Source of the DNA: Panaeolus papilionaceus
Lineage: Eukaryota; Basidiomycota; Agaricomycetes; Agaricales
Direction of reading: 5' to 3'
DNA length: 64,000 nt
Assembly (NCBI GenBank): GCA_015501605.1
Contig: JADNRZ010000009.1
Coordinates: forward strand, 1,364,001 to 1,428,000
The notes under the pieces are model-generated. The model saw only the letters and a program-made list of their open reading frames with translations. It made no database searches and was not told where the DNA came from. This document shows positions 34,637-45,635 of the stretch, piece by piece. The stretch's first letter is position 1; each line of letters begins with the position of its first letter. Both the position numbers and the translations under genes were made by a program.

Positions 34637-37124
34637 TCAAACAGGGATAGCTTTGAAACTCGAAGGAGGGACTTTCTTCGCCACTGGCGGCTTCCGAGCA
34701 GCCAACTTGGCAGCCGCTGCCGCCGCTGCAGCTTGCTCAGCCTCCTGCTTAGCAGCACGCAACGCTGCACTCCTATTTGTCCTAGGCGCAATCGTCGGCG
34801 GTGCCGCGATACTGCTTGGTCTAGGCTTAGGTTTACTAGCCCCAGGGGGAACAGTAGAGCTCGACCTTGGTGGAATCACGGAGCTAGGACGAGGTGCCAT
34901 GCCTGGTTCGGGAGTAGGACCATCAAGGTCGTTGTCGTCGTCATCATCATTTCCGTTGAAGGCGTAGCCATTTGCAGCGGTTGTTTGGGATCGTACGTGT
35001 CCTGGTCTAGTAGGCTTGGGAGTTTCCTTGCCGCTAGCTGGGACACGAGAACCATTGAAAGACGAAGGAGGAGCACGAACAGCTGCCACGGAGGATGATC
35101 TCGCAGGTTGAGCAGGTTTTTTGGGCGCTGGTACAGTCGATAGCCTTGATGATGCCTGAGAAGCTGGACGGGGTGCTGGGGTAGGTTTTGGGGAGGGGCT
35201 CATATTGTCTTGAGAAGCTGCCCTCGACAGTGGTTTTTTGGGTGTAGTGTTGGTTTTGACTGTGATATAATAGTTAGTCCAAGTTCAATGAAACAAATAT
35301 TTTACAAGGTAGGGATTAAGAAAAGTCGTTCAAGTGACGAATGAAAGTGAAGTTTTATGTCTGAGCTGGAACTTACACATAAAACTCGTAGGAGGTGCCT
35401 GCTCCTTCGCAACCCTCAATGCTGCACTCTTATTCAACCTCGGGGCAACAGTAGGAGCCTTGACACTCGCAACAGCAATACTTTCTCGCCTCTTATGCCC
35501 AGGGACACCCTCAAAAGTCTTCCTCGGCCCATGCTTCGTCATCTCCTCACCATCTTCTCCAGTCGCAGACCCATCCGTCACCGACCTCTTCCTCAACATC
35601 GGAGCCTTGGGGGGCGCAAACGATGCAGAAGGGCCAGGCGCGTGTCCTCCATTAACTCTCAGACTCGCAGCCTTGGTCATACGCGGTGCGATAGTCGGGG
35701 CGGCTGTAGACGCGACAGCAATGATACTCTTCCTCTTGTGTCCTGGCACGTTCGCAAAAGTCTGTTCCAACCGTTCCTTGGAAGGAGGTGCGCGTGGAAG
35801 CGTAGGCGTTGCGTCAACTTGTAGACCAGCACGGAGAGCAGCAGCGCGGGTGGTACGAGGCACAATGTCCGGTTTATCCAAGCTTGCTGGGATAGGACGA
35901 GCGCGGAATTGAGGATTACCGGTAGACGATCGACGACCACTGGAAGTACGGCGGCCGCCACTTCTGCTGCTGCTAGGTCCATTACGAGCAGAAGTATTCG
36001 TAGCATTCGAAGCAGCATATCCTTCATCATAGTACTCTCCATTCTGGCTATCAAGCCTCAACCTCTCCGTCAACTCCTCGACAGGCAAATCCGTAGTCGG
36101 GAAAGGCGGAGAGGAGGCGAACAGCGACGCGATCTGGATTTCGGCCGTTTCGTTATCGGGTGAACCCATGAGTGCGTTTTGAGTCCCAGACATTCCGTAT
36201 AATGCGCGCAAAGAGTTGGGAGCTTGGACACGGGCAACTTCAACTTCTCGATCTCCCATAAGGGTATTCCACACTTCAACAGCGCGACGGCGTTCGAGGA
36301 CGTATACCCAAACTGGACCTCTGTTTCGCGTTGACGTTTGTTATCAGAACGCGGGATGGAGAGGGGGGAGAGCACGTCGTTGGCAAAATGAAAATTGATG
36401 AATAGGGTCGGGGTATATATAGGGAATTTGAGTGGGTTGAGTCAAAAATACGCGGTCATGCGTTGCGAGTCGTGGTGGGTTTTTTTGATTGACGTGGGGG
36501 TCGATCCCAAGGAGGTGGTGGTGAAGTTGTTTGCGTTGTATTGATCGGTAGGCAAGTGGACATGAGGCATGGATAGATAAAGTTGACGTGCATGCAGAAT
36601 AAAGTTAAATAGCAAAACCTTGTTAGCGCCTGAAACAAGGTAACAGGAATATAGAAGCAAACTGACTCTGCCAACGCATCTGTATCTTCCCCAAACAGCT
36701 CCCAGAGCGTATCTGGATCTGTTTCAGTATCAAATTCCATCTGACGTTCTTTCACAATCTAAAGGATAGGAAGATGAGTATGAGTATATCACGATGAGGC
36801 AACATAGATCAAAAGAATCAAGTCACCCACCTCAAAACTAGCCTCCTGAATTCGTTTCTCGATATCAAACCGGTGCTGCAGTGCATGCGTCTTGATAATA
36901 GCCACAGTGCGCGTCGTAGGGACCATCCTCCCAGAGGCAGAGAGCGCAGGGCTGGCCACGAACTGGGAGTGGGCGGTGTGGTTGGGTGAGAGCGGGGGAA
37001 GGGGTGCAGGCAGCTCAACGCCGCGCACAATGTCCTGGCCATAATCTTCGTCGCCAGTGAGAAGCATGCTGCTCACTTCTGTGTGCTCTGTTGTTGAACG
37101 CATGAGGTCGTCGTGGTATGACAT
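34637..37124 (-). CDS. NDP-kinase-fold pseudoenzyme with C-terminal PRxxKxAALR repeats
   Basis: The N-terminal ~330 residues include a nucleoside diphosphate kinase fold: RTVAIIKTHALQHRFDIEKR (beta-1 and helix), FEIVKERQMEF, GPVWVYVLERRRAVEVWNTL, APNSLRALYG and TQNALMGSPDNETAEIQIA. In active NDP kinases the last block is NxxHGSD with the catalytic histidine; here the residue is Met (codon 36167-36169), so phosphotransfer is unlikely. The C-terminal half is low-complexity, Ser/Pro/Arg-rich and basic, with four copies of a motif close to PTIAPRxxKxAALR (near 35825-35875, 35654-35704, 35408-35458, 34754-34804) and two copies of VPGHKRxSIxAVAS. One intron is long, about 335 bp (roughly 36326-36664). 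No function is known to me. The start at 37124 opens an acidic N-terminus (MSYHDDLMRS). Confidence 0.82.
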
Positions 37125-38466
37125 GTCGAAGATTTAAAGTGGAGAGCCGGGTATTGCTGAGTTGAGCACTTGAATGTGGTGTAGTGGTAGTAACTGGGTT
37201 GAACAAGGTGGTTGGATCCGTCCGTTCTGGACAAGAGATTCGCCGTGCTTTTTCAGGTAGGTTTGGTGATACGTGTTGTCTCGTCGTGTATGGACGCGTC
37301 AAAGAGAGCACTTAAAGTCAAGGTGATTCCAAGTGACCAAGTTCTCCTAGACTCCTGCACGTTTGAATACAATAGAAATGCGACCCAGGTAAGATCCCGC
37401 GAGCAGTAGTTGTACGGCAGACGACGATGCTTTCGCGCAAACTGTATAATAATATGAAAGTCAAGAAGTTGAAAGATAGATCAAAGAGAGTCGGTGAGCA
37501 AGTTAGTTAGATAGTCAGTCAGTTAGTCAATAATGATGATGAAGCTGTTGAGAGAACAAGCAGGTTTAAATGTTGAACAAGAGATGAGAACTATGAATGA
37601 ATGGCTGTAAAAAAGGGTTGTTGGTGTGAAGGGAAGACGATGATAACTTGGAAAGACACAGAGAATTCAAGGCTTGACGTTACAGAACGGACCCCGATCA
37701 CCGCTCAGCAACATAGACTCTCATCTCCAATTAGCTTTCTTGGTCATTCTAGCATCATTCATTGTCAAGACAAAACTCATACATTCATCTAATATACTAG
37801 TACTAGTTAAAACAAGAGACATTCATAGTAGAACACTACTCGTTCACATTCACAGAATAGAGATCAAGACATAGGATTACAAAGGTCTGGGGTCCTACTT
37901 GCCTCCAGGCGACAACAGGCAACCAAAAAACCCCATCGTCACCTTGACAACTCCCTTTAAATCTTACAAAATGACCTCAAAATTGACTGAAAAACACGCG
38001 GAATATCAGATCTTCTCCTCGAGGCACAGGGTCTCTGATTACCCTGATTGGAACACGGCGGTACCGCGTATCGGCGCCACGACATATCCTGACATATCTC
38101 ATCTGTTCCTCGACCTGGTCTTACCCTTACCAGGTCGACAATGACGCAACGATATAGAGATAGAGATACGACACTGGCAGTTCATTTCCCCGCCATGTCT
38201 CCCAAGTTACATTGACATCGACAACGCAAAAGGAAGAAGAAAAAATGGGTAATGAACGAGTAAATAAGTACTAGTCTGTAGTAATAAAAAAACCTTTCTA
38301 TGCTTTGTATATATAAAAGTACGATCTGCGATATTTCCTTTCCTATGCAACCACAGGCTTCAAGCCTTCCACCATTAAATAACTATTGATTAATTGGACT
38401 TCCTACATAACATGCAAAAAAAGAAAGATGAAATGATAGCAAGGAACCGAGACGCAGGCCAGGTTA
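37125..38466. other. Intergenic 1.3 kb, promoter of NDK-fold gene
   Basis: This lies between the start of the NDK-fold gene and the stop of TAM41, both on the minus strand. A short AGTT/AGTC tetranucleotide-like repeat lies at 37495-37530. I see no gene; open frames are short and unspliced. Confidence 0.45.
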
Positions 38467-40206
38467 TCATGAACTCTTCCACCACTTGCCGATCTTTGCA
38501 GAGCTGTACTTGATGCTCTTACCTAGTCCGGCACTTACAATGCCCTTGAGTGACTGAACAGTAGCTGGGCCACGCACAATGCCCGCCATTTCTAAATAAC
38601 AAATATCAGCCAATACTCAAGTTTCCAAACAGATAAACAAACCTTCTTGTAACACCCTTGTCAACGATTCATCTCCCGCAAGCTTAACCCAATAAGCTCC
38701 CTCATCTTTCTCCAACTCAGCAATAACTTCATGTCCCCACCTCCTAGCGTAGTTCGCCTTGACACCTTGCAACAAATGCTCGGGGAGCTTCTTCAAATGC
38801 ATAGCCCTCGCCCTCGCACTCAAATCCTGCTCAATCTCCGCACCAGTCCCAAGTAACAAAGGCATCCTCGTTGCATACCCACTCGTCCCAGATGGCGCTC
38901 CACCCTTGACAATCTCCACTCCGGGTAACCCTCCAATCAACCTCCCATAAAGCTCTCCAAACTGCCTCCCCTGCTTCCTCACAATATTCCCCACCTTGCC
39001 TCTATTCTCAGCAGGCAACACCATTCTCGGGTCTCCAGAATAGGAAATACCAGCGATACGCTCGTATAGTTCCGTCTCGGTGAATCGTTCGGGTAATGTA
39101 AGAAGCGCAGCGCGCACGGCAGAGGTGAGGTTAACCTGTTGCGTAAGCCGAACACGCGCGTCATCTTTGATGATTCGAAGCGGCTTGTGCATTCTTCCCG
39201 CAAGATAGAGCGTGCGCCACGAGAGCAGGTCGGCACACAGGTTATCGACGGTCGTGACACCGTATTTGATCGTCTGGATGTGGAGCAAAGAGTGGGGTGG
39301 GGGGTTATGTCAATCGAAGCTATTCCAAAAATACGATCAAGGAGTGAAAATACGTACAACATCGCCCATAGGGACATAGGCATTAAACCAGACTCCAGGA
39401 CCTAGAGCCTGCACTTTGGAGACATAGTCCGAGCCAAAGGTTCTGGCGTGCAAGGGATAATGACTTGGGTTCTGATGCATATTGATAGAATGGAAATGGG
39501 CCGGGTGGGTGACAGCAAAGATAAAGTCGACCATGGGCCTGTCAGCCTTCTTCACTGCTACCTGACTCTGCGAGTCAGTAGATTCTGAAGAGGAAGAGCT
39601 AAACGCTGATCCCTCTGTGTATCCATCTTGTTCGAATACACCACTCCCATAAGCAAACGCATATCTAATCGGCGCGTCAAATTGGGCAACAATGGACTCG
39701 AGGAGTGCACGTGTATTATCAGACACAGGTAAGAGCTGGTTCCGTCCAAATGTGGGGGGAAGGCGGGGTAAATGATGGTAATGAGGTTGCTGCGAAACGA
39801 ACGCTGCAGTGTCTCTGGTCGCAGTTCCCTGAGTAGACCCTGATGAAGGGTCTGAAGAGGTCGTCGATGGCGATGAAAAAGACGACGGAGATACAGAGCT
39901 AGCCGAGTCGGAGTGACGATGGGGCACAGCAGGTCTTGGACGCGGGTAGAACCGCACCTTGTTAGCGGGCGACTTTGCCAGAGGTAATGGAGGGAGATCT
40001 GATGAACTCGACGCAGAGGTTGAGGAGGATGGGTGGGTGGATGATGACGAGTGACTAGATCCGGACGACGAGGTGGCCGACGAAGACGACGACGGGTCCA
40101 AAGTGGCGTATGAACGCAATGAAGTTGCTAGTTGAGCTATACAAGCTTGAGAACAACGATGACCCGAATTCAAGACATTGCGGTTTGTGATTGTCAATAA
40201 AGACAT
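38467..40206 (-). CDS. TAM41: Mitochondrial phosphatidate cytidylyltransferase Tam41
   Basis: Tam41 (Mmp37) makes CDP-diacylglycerol from phosphatidic acid and CTP on the matrix face of the inner mitochondrial membrane, the first step of cardiolipin synthesis. The N-terminal ~140 residues are a basic then very Ser-rich region (presequence plus linker). The nucleotidyltransferase core starts FDAPIRYAFAYGSGVFEQ with the GSG motif, then VDFIFAVTHPAHFHSINM with the catalytic aspartate, and GPGVWFNAYVPMGD. Exon 2 gives IKYGVTTVDNLCADLLSW and LYLAGRMHKPLRI. The last exon, after an intron at about 38590-38640, adds MAGIVRGPATVQSLKGIV and ends GKWWKSS. All conserved blocks are present. The Ser-rich insert is longer than in yeast. 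Confidence 0.93.
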
Positions 40207-40419
40207 CTAAATGAGTGAGCTCGTATGTAGTAATTAAGAGGTAAGAGGTCAAGAGTGAGGTTAAGGAGACTAAGGGTTGCAAAATGAAAGGAGACCTGAC
40301 TGTCATCACAATATCAACACGTGCTTATTTCTAAAAATAATAACAAATAAATTTATTTATGATTTTTATTCATTATATTCATACAATACTATGTACTAAT
40401 CCATGAACACCATCTCATT

Positions 40420-43400
40420 TCATGTATGACTACTAATACCACCACCACCAACGACGTCAACCCCGCCATCCTCCGATCTCTCAACTACGCGCTCAGAGTC
40501 TCTTTCCACAACACCCGCACTCGGCACTTCTGCCACACTTGTCACTGTCTCTCGGCTTACACTACTCCCCCTAACACCCTTAGGTCCCTTGACACCGCTA
40601 TTGGTGGTGCTGCTCCTCTTTGACCCACTACTCCACCCTCCCAATGCCCATCCCACTTCAACACCGCATTTGATGCTCCATAACCATATCAACCCAAACA
40701 CTGGTGTGCTGATCAACACATTCAACACAGGGAACAAGTCTGGATATCGTGCTGGCGGTCTCATCACGAGCTCAAGAACGTGTAGTCCTATTGCTGCTGC
40801 GTAGACAGCCTGTCGGAAATAAAATTAGACCCCAAATGATGTAGTGACGAATAATAGTGAAGAATCGTCAATACAAATTCCATTTCAACAAAGAAGACAA
40901 AGACCACGTACCAGACTCAAAGCTCCGACGAACGTCTTTCTTCTTCTAAATTGTGAGATGGGGTTGTATCCAATCAACCGATTCCACAAAATCAACAGCG
41001 CGATATACTGAACGCCCAGACCATCCTTCTTTAAAAGTGGCCACATGCTATGAGCAATAAATTTAGCAAAGACGAACAGAAAAAAGATATCATGAGAAGA
41101 ACAAACCTGAAGCAGGCAATATTATTCCCTAGGGCTCCCCACATGAACACCCCGCCATCAGGAGGAGCAGCGCTCATCAATAACATCAACGGCAATAATG
41201 GTACTAATATCGTCTTCTCGTGCACTTGGAACGAGAACAGGAAGAACGACATTGACGAGGTAAGCAAAGCATATGGTAACAGAGGCAAGAAAGGTGTCGA
41301 ATCCTGCGGCTGCTTTTGAGTCCCTTTTTGTGCTTCAGTTGTCTTGGTTGTTTCTGTCTTCGCATCGTTAGACGCCCAGCCCGCGCCCTCCCAACCCCTC
41401 CTCGTCAAACCCCAAACCGCAGGAGTGAATCCAAGCACAGTCATACCTGCTGAAAATCGTACGAGCTGTTGTTGTCCAAAGAAGTTTCTCCACTTAAAGC
41501 CCACATTAGATGCGCACCAAAAGTTGGCAACTTTATCTTCGAACAACCCACGTTGGAAGGGGAAGATTCTCGTAAGAGGATGAAGAATTGAAAGTGTCCT
41601 GGAAGGTAGGGCAGCGTCGGCTTTATAGTAATATGGCGGTAGAGGAATGCTTGTAAAGACCGGGAAGAGCCAGGGAAGGAAAAGGAGAGCGAATGAACCT
41701 GCTGTGACTAGACCAAGGCGAATGAATAGCTTAGTCCTGTAGATGTTCGATTAATGAACAGAGAGGCGAAAAATAATAATAATACTCACCCCTCTACTCG
41801 CCCAAGATACAGACACTTGGCGACAAGATATGAACCAATGGCAGGTGCATAATACAGCGCCATCTGCTTAAACCCAAGACTTAGCACAAAAAAGGCAGCC
41901 CCCAGAAGGTCTTGGTTAAGCGCAAAGCAATTAATCGATAGCAGGGTGAGGCCTATAGCACGTTATTAATTCGCTGTTCAGGGACTGGAGCAGATGGAGA
42001 ATCTACCTAGCATCACAGAGTTGTACTGGAAATGGCCGAAGTCGATTAATAACAACGCGGGTTGGAATAGTAGCGTCAAAAGAGCAAGCTCCTACACAGA
42101 CGAATGAGCATCTCACAGCAGATATTAAGAAGTAAAGCCTACCTGTGTTCTCTTTGACCTACTCCCCTGCCAGACTTGAACAAACAGAATCAAGGCAGGT
42201 ACGTAAATTAACGCGTCCAAAACCAACACCGTCAACCGCATGAACACTTTGCTAGCCTCAGTTTCAATACCCCGCGAAGAGAAAAGCGCAACCCATGCCG
42301 GGTTAATAAAGTGTGCACTAAAAGGTCGTCATAATGAGTGTGTGATTGGGCAAAGACCGGGGAGAACTTACACTACACCGCATAACCAGCTTATATACGC
42401 TGTTAATGGCGGATAATCCAGTCCCCAGTATTGCAGGTCATAGCTATACCACTGCTTAAATGGTAAATGTAATGTAAGCTCCATCCAGTGTCGTTGAGCC
42501 TCATAGTCTCCGTACATAGGTGGGATTCCTTGGCCTAGAATGAGCCCGTCAGCACCGACACGCACTTTACGTCCCAATAAAACAACATACCAGAATACCC
42601 CCCCAACGAAACACCACATCTCACCACCGTCGCAGCTATCAGTGCAGCAGGAAGCACCAGCCCCCTCATATTATTCTTATGACACCACCGCACCCACCGT
42701 CTCCCCAACGACGCGCTCCCAGGTCCCTCCTCAGGCTCTCTGAACTTCACTTTACCACTCACACTTGGTGTTACCCTCCCACCACTCACGCCACCAGCCA
42801 GCGCCGCAGCTCTCTCTGCCTCGAGAAGTGTGCTAAACGTCCTTCTATGGTTCTTGGTACCTCCCGCAGCAGCATCACTGGCCAAACGACGCCGGAGACG
42901 GGCACCAGCTGCCGAGCCTAGTGAACCTGTTGCACTCATACCAACGCCTGATCCCATGCTAATTCCAGCACCGAGTGCTGACATGGACGAGATTGTAGAG
43001 AGTGACGGTGAGACAGCGCGGGAGGACGCGCTGGGTGAGAGAGGTGGCGATACAGAAGACCCGCGAAGCCAGTGCTGCGAGGCGTGACTTTCTAAGAGGT
43101 GTCTCCGTGGTGTTGGTGCAAGGATAAGGGGTGAATCAGGGGCAAGACTAGAAGAAGGGTTGATACGCATTGAGGTGTAGAGATGGGTACGCGTGCTGTT
43201 AAGAGGAAGAAAGGGGCACTCACGATCGATAAGACGGCGTTGTAGAAAGATATCCAGACCCGAGCGACCTTAGACTCTCCCGACTACCAACAGTCTTAAT
43301 AGAAGGCCTTGAAGCCCCTGTGCTGCTCGACATCGGAATAGTAGAGGGGCCTAATCCAAGTGCACTCGCGCCATTAAACTCATACTGCGTCGGGACCTGT

Positions 43401-43684
43401 CCTTCTGGTACATTAGGCACCCTTCGAATATCCTGCTGAAACCCGCCATACGCGCTTCCACTCGCACTAAACGTCGGACTGCCTGGGGTGTACATCGGGT
43501 TAGATAGGATTGTCCCTCCAGGCGACGCAGGGTAGTAAGCACCGACACGTCCCGGTGTGGCAGGTGCTCCTATTGCTGGTGCTACTCCAGGGTTCAAAGA
43601 CGACGTGCGGCTTCGTGATGCACGCCTTTTCCATGTTGCGCCTGTACCCTCTGGTGCAAGGACAGAGAGCTCGTCGAATGACAT
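40420..43684 (-). CDS. ALG6: Dolichyl-P-Glc:Man9GlcNAc2-PP-dolichol alpha-1,3-glucosyltransferase
   Basis: Alg6 adds the first glucose to the lipid-linked N-glycan precursor in the ER lumen. The conserved part starts with a membrane segment ([20 protein letters not shown]) and then [37 protein letters not shown], which is the family signature. Later exons carry [13 protein letters not shown] and [19 protein letters not shown]. The protein carries about 300 extra N-terminal residues, rich in Ser/Gly/Pro (43684 to about 42700), not found in yeast or human Alg6. The intron between the first two exons runs to the AG before LAPDSPLIL (43147 area); a nearer acceptor would make a 28-bp intron. A C-terminal Ser/Val-rich tail of about 70 residues follows the last helix. 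Many short introns interrupt the gene. Confidence 0.9.
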
Positions 43685-44052
43685 GGCGGTAATGTCAAGG
43701 TGTTAAGGTGGTATTGTTACCCTCTGGCTGAGGCTGGGAACCGGGTATGTTTTGTTTTGTTTCCTTGACAAAGTTCAGCTTTATTGAAGTCGAAATTAGA
43801 CGCGAAATTGAAGCTATATTATAGATGATGAGTACCGAATATATCAACACTTGTATAAGAGCAGATGTAGAAGCTTATTGAAGGAAGAAGCTTTGGAGGA
43901 GGAAGAGGTTGGCCAGGTGATTCAGCACGCGTGATGAGACTTGTATGCCAGAGTCGCATATTGCCGAATGTAGCTGATCATCGCCAAGTTGCCTTTTAGA
44001 GTTGTCCTCAATCTCATTCAGAGGCTCACTCTCGCCACCAAAACATCCACAA
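43685..44052. promoter_or_regulatory. Divergent intergenic, ALG6 / F-box pseudogene
   Basis: This 368 bp lies between the ALG6 start and the first F-box paralog. It must contain the ALG6 promoter. No other feature is seen. Confidence 0.4.
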
Positions 44053-45635
44053 ATGCATCCCTCGCAGTCTGTTCTTCCCATCGAACTCTTCGACTAAATC
44101 ATCGGACATGCTGTTTCTTTTGAAGAGTATAAACCTCTGTCAAAGGAGCAAGTCAGAATCCTTGGCGCCTATTCGTCAACATGCAGGTCATTTCTTCCTC
44201 TTTCACGGCGCCGAATCTTTCGTCATGTCGCCATTCGCATTAACAACTCAGATTGCCTCGTCAAGTTTGTCGAGACAGTTAAAAAAGATCCCATCATTAG
44301 GAATTACGTCGTCGAACTGCATGTAGTTGTAGAGAGACACCCCTCCAACATATTGCCGCTTCCTCAATCAGTCGATGTCCAGTACTTGATCAGCCTTCCT
44401 TTGATTGAGTCACTTTTCATAAACGATAGCGTAACTCAGGTGGCCGGACTTCTCGCGGATTCGCCTCCTGCGGAAGACCTCTGCAAATATATCATCCAGT
44501 CATACATCTCGAAGCCAAACTTGCAGTGTCTGATCATAGAGGATTACGCACCGGCGTCGAATTTGCCCTACGCCGAAATACTGGCCTCCACTACCCTCAA
44601 AGAGTTCCGACTAATGTGTTGTCATAAGCCACCCGCAAATATTCCACTTGAAACGAATTTCGGTCCTCAACTGCAACGTCTCACCCTACATTCCCGTGGT
44701 ATGACATCGTGGATACTTCCCAGGTGCACCTCGATTACAGACCTTAGCCTTCGAGGTAGTATCGAGTCTTCAAGTTTCCGATTATCCCCTACCCCGTCTT
44801 TCGAGCTTATCAAGTTCTCCATACAAACGAGACTTGATATCGTTTTTGACAGCTTTTGGGCAACCAATAGGCTGGGATTTAAACCAATCTCAACTCTGGA
44901 ACAGCTTTCTATCGACATAACTGCAAGCCAAACTATCACTGCCAATAAGATGTTCGAAGGGCTGCCACGTCTTAGGATATTGAACGTTCACTGTGCGTCT
45001 ATCCAAGCCTTCCTCTCGTAATATTCACACGGCAAACTCTCTTTACATGCTCACCTATCAACACAGCTTTACATGATTTGAGCGGGAAAAACCTCATTTT
45101 CTCAGACCTACAGCTCGATCGACATTTACGCTCCTCTTTTCCGGCGTTAAACTCGATATCTTTTGATATGTGCATCCCACGCGACGCTTTCCAGAGCGTG
45201 TTATCCAACCTCGTTGCATCCCTTACTTCCATCTCGTTTGCACTGGAGCTTACGATTGTCAATATTAAGGCAACAACTGTGGCCGCCGCAACTTCACCTC
45301 CACCTGATGATTTTTATCTCTCCTTATATGAGCTTCTTGATACCCTCATGAAGTTCAAAAGCCTACACGAAGTGGCAATCGAATTCAAGTTTATTGTTGA
45401 CAAACACGTCGACGGACCAACTTTAGAAATTATGGATGACGGCTCGTTCTTTCCCCTCATGCAATGGCAGATAAAAGGTATCGAAATGATCAGCGGGCTT
45501 AAACTTCACATCCACTTCTCACCTGCTGTTGCTACACCCTTGTTTGCTCATCGAATGGCTCAGTCCAGGGCCGTGTTGATCCATCTCTACCCTCCCCAAA
45601 ACATTGGACAGCATATTATGCACTCTACAGCTTGA
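44053..45635 (+). pseudogene. F-box/LRR-like paralog 1, one nonsense codon
   Basis: The frame opens MHPSQSVLPIELFD, a typical F-box start, and is broken at 44095-44097 by TAA where relatives have a coding residue (IELFD-stop-IIGHAVS). The frame then stays open: STCRSFLPLSRRRIFRHV, the usual F-box end, then leucine-rich segments to 44990. An intron (about 44991-45063) links NVHS to LHDLSGKNL, and the second exon runs to the stop at 45635. Everything except the one codon is intact, so this is either a young pseudogene or a gene translated from a downstream ATG such as 44353 without the F-box. F-box/LRR proteins of this sort are highly expanded in Agaricomycetes and are thought to be SCF adaptors. 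Confidence 0.75.

Noticed and set aside
34424..35912. Long plus-strand open frames across the NDK-fold gene
   Set aside because: They are Arg/Ser/Ala-rich shadows of the low-complexity minus-strand exons; the minus strand carries the repeats and the NDK fold.
43190..43235. 28-bp intron between ALG6 exons 1 and 2
   Set aside because: Too short for splicing; the next acceptor (CTTCTAG) gives a normal intron and keeps frame.
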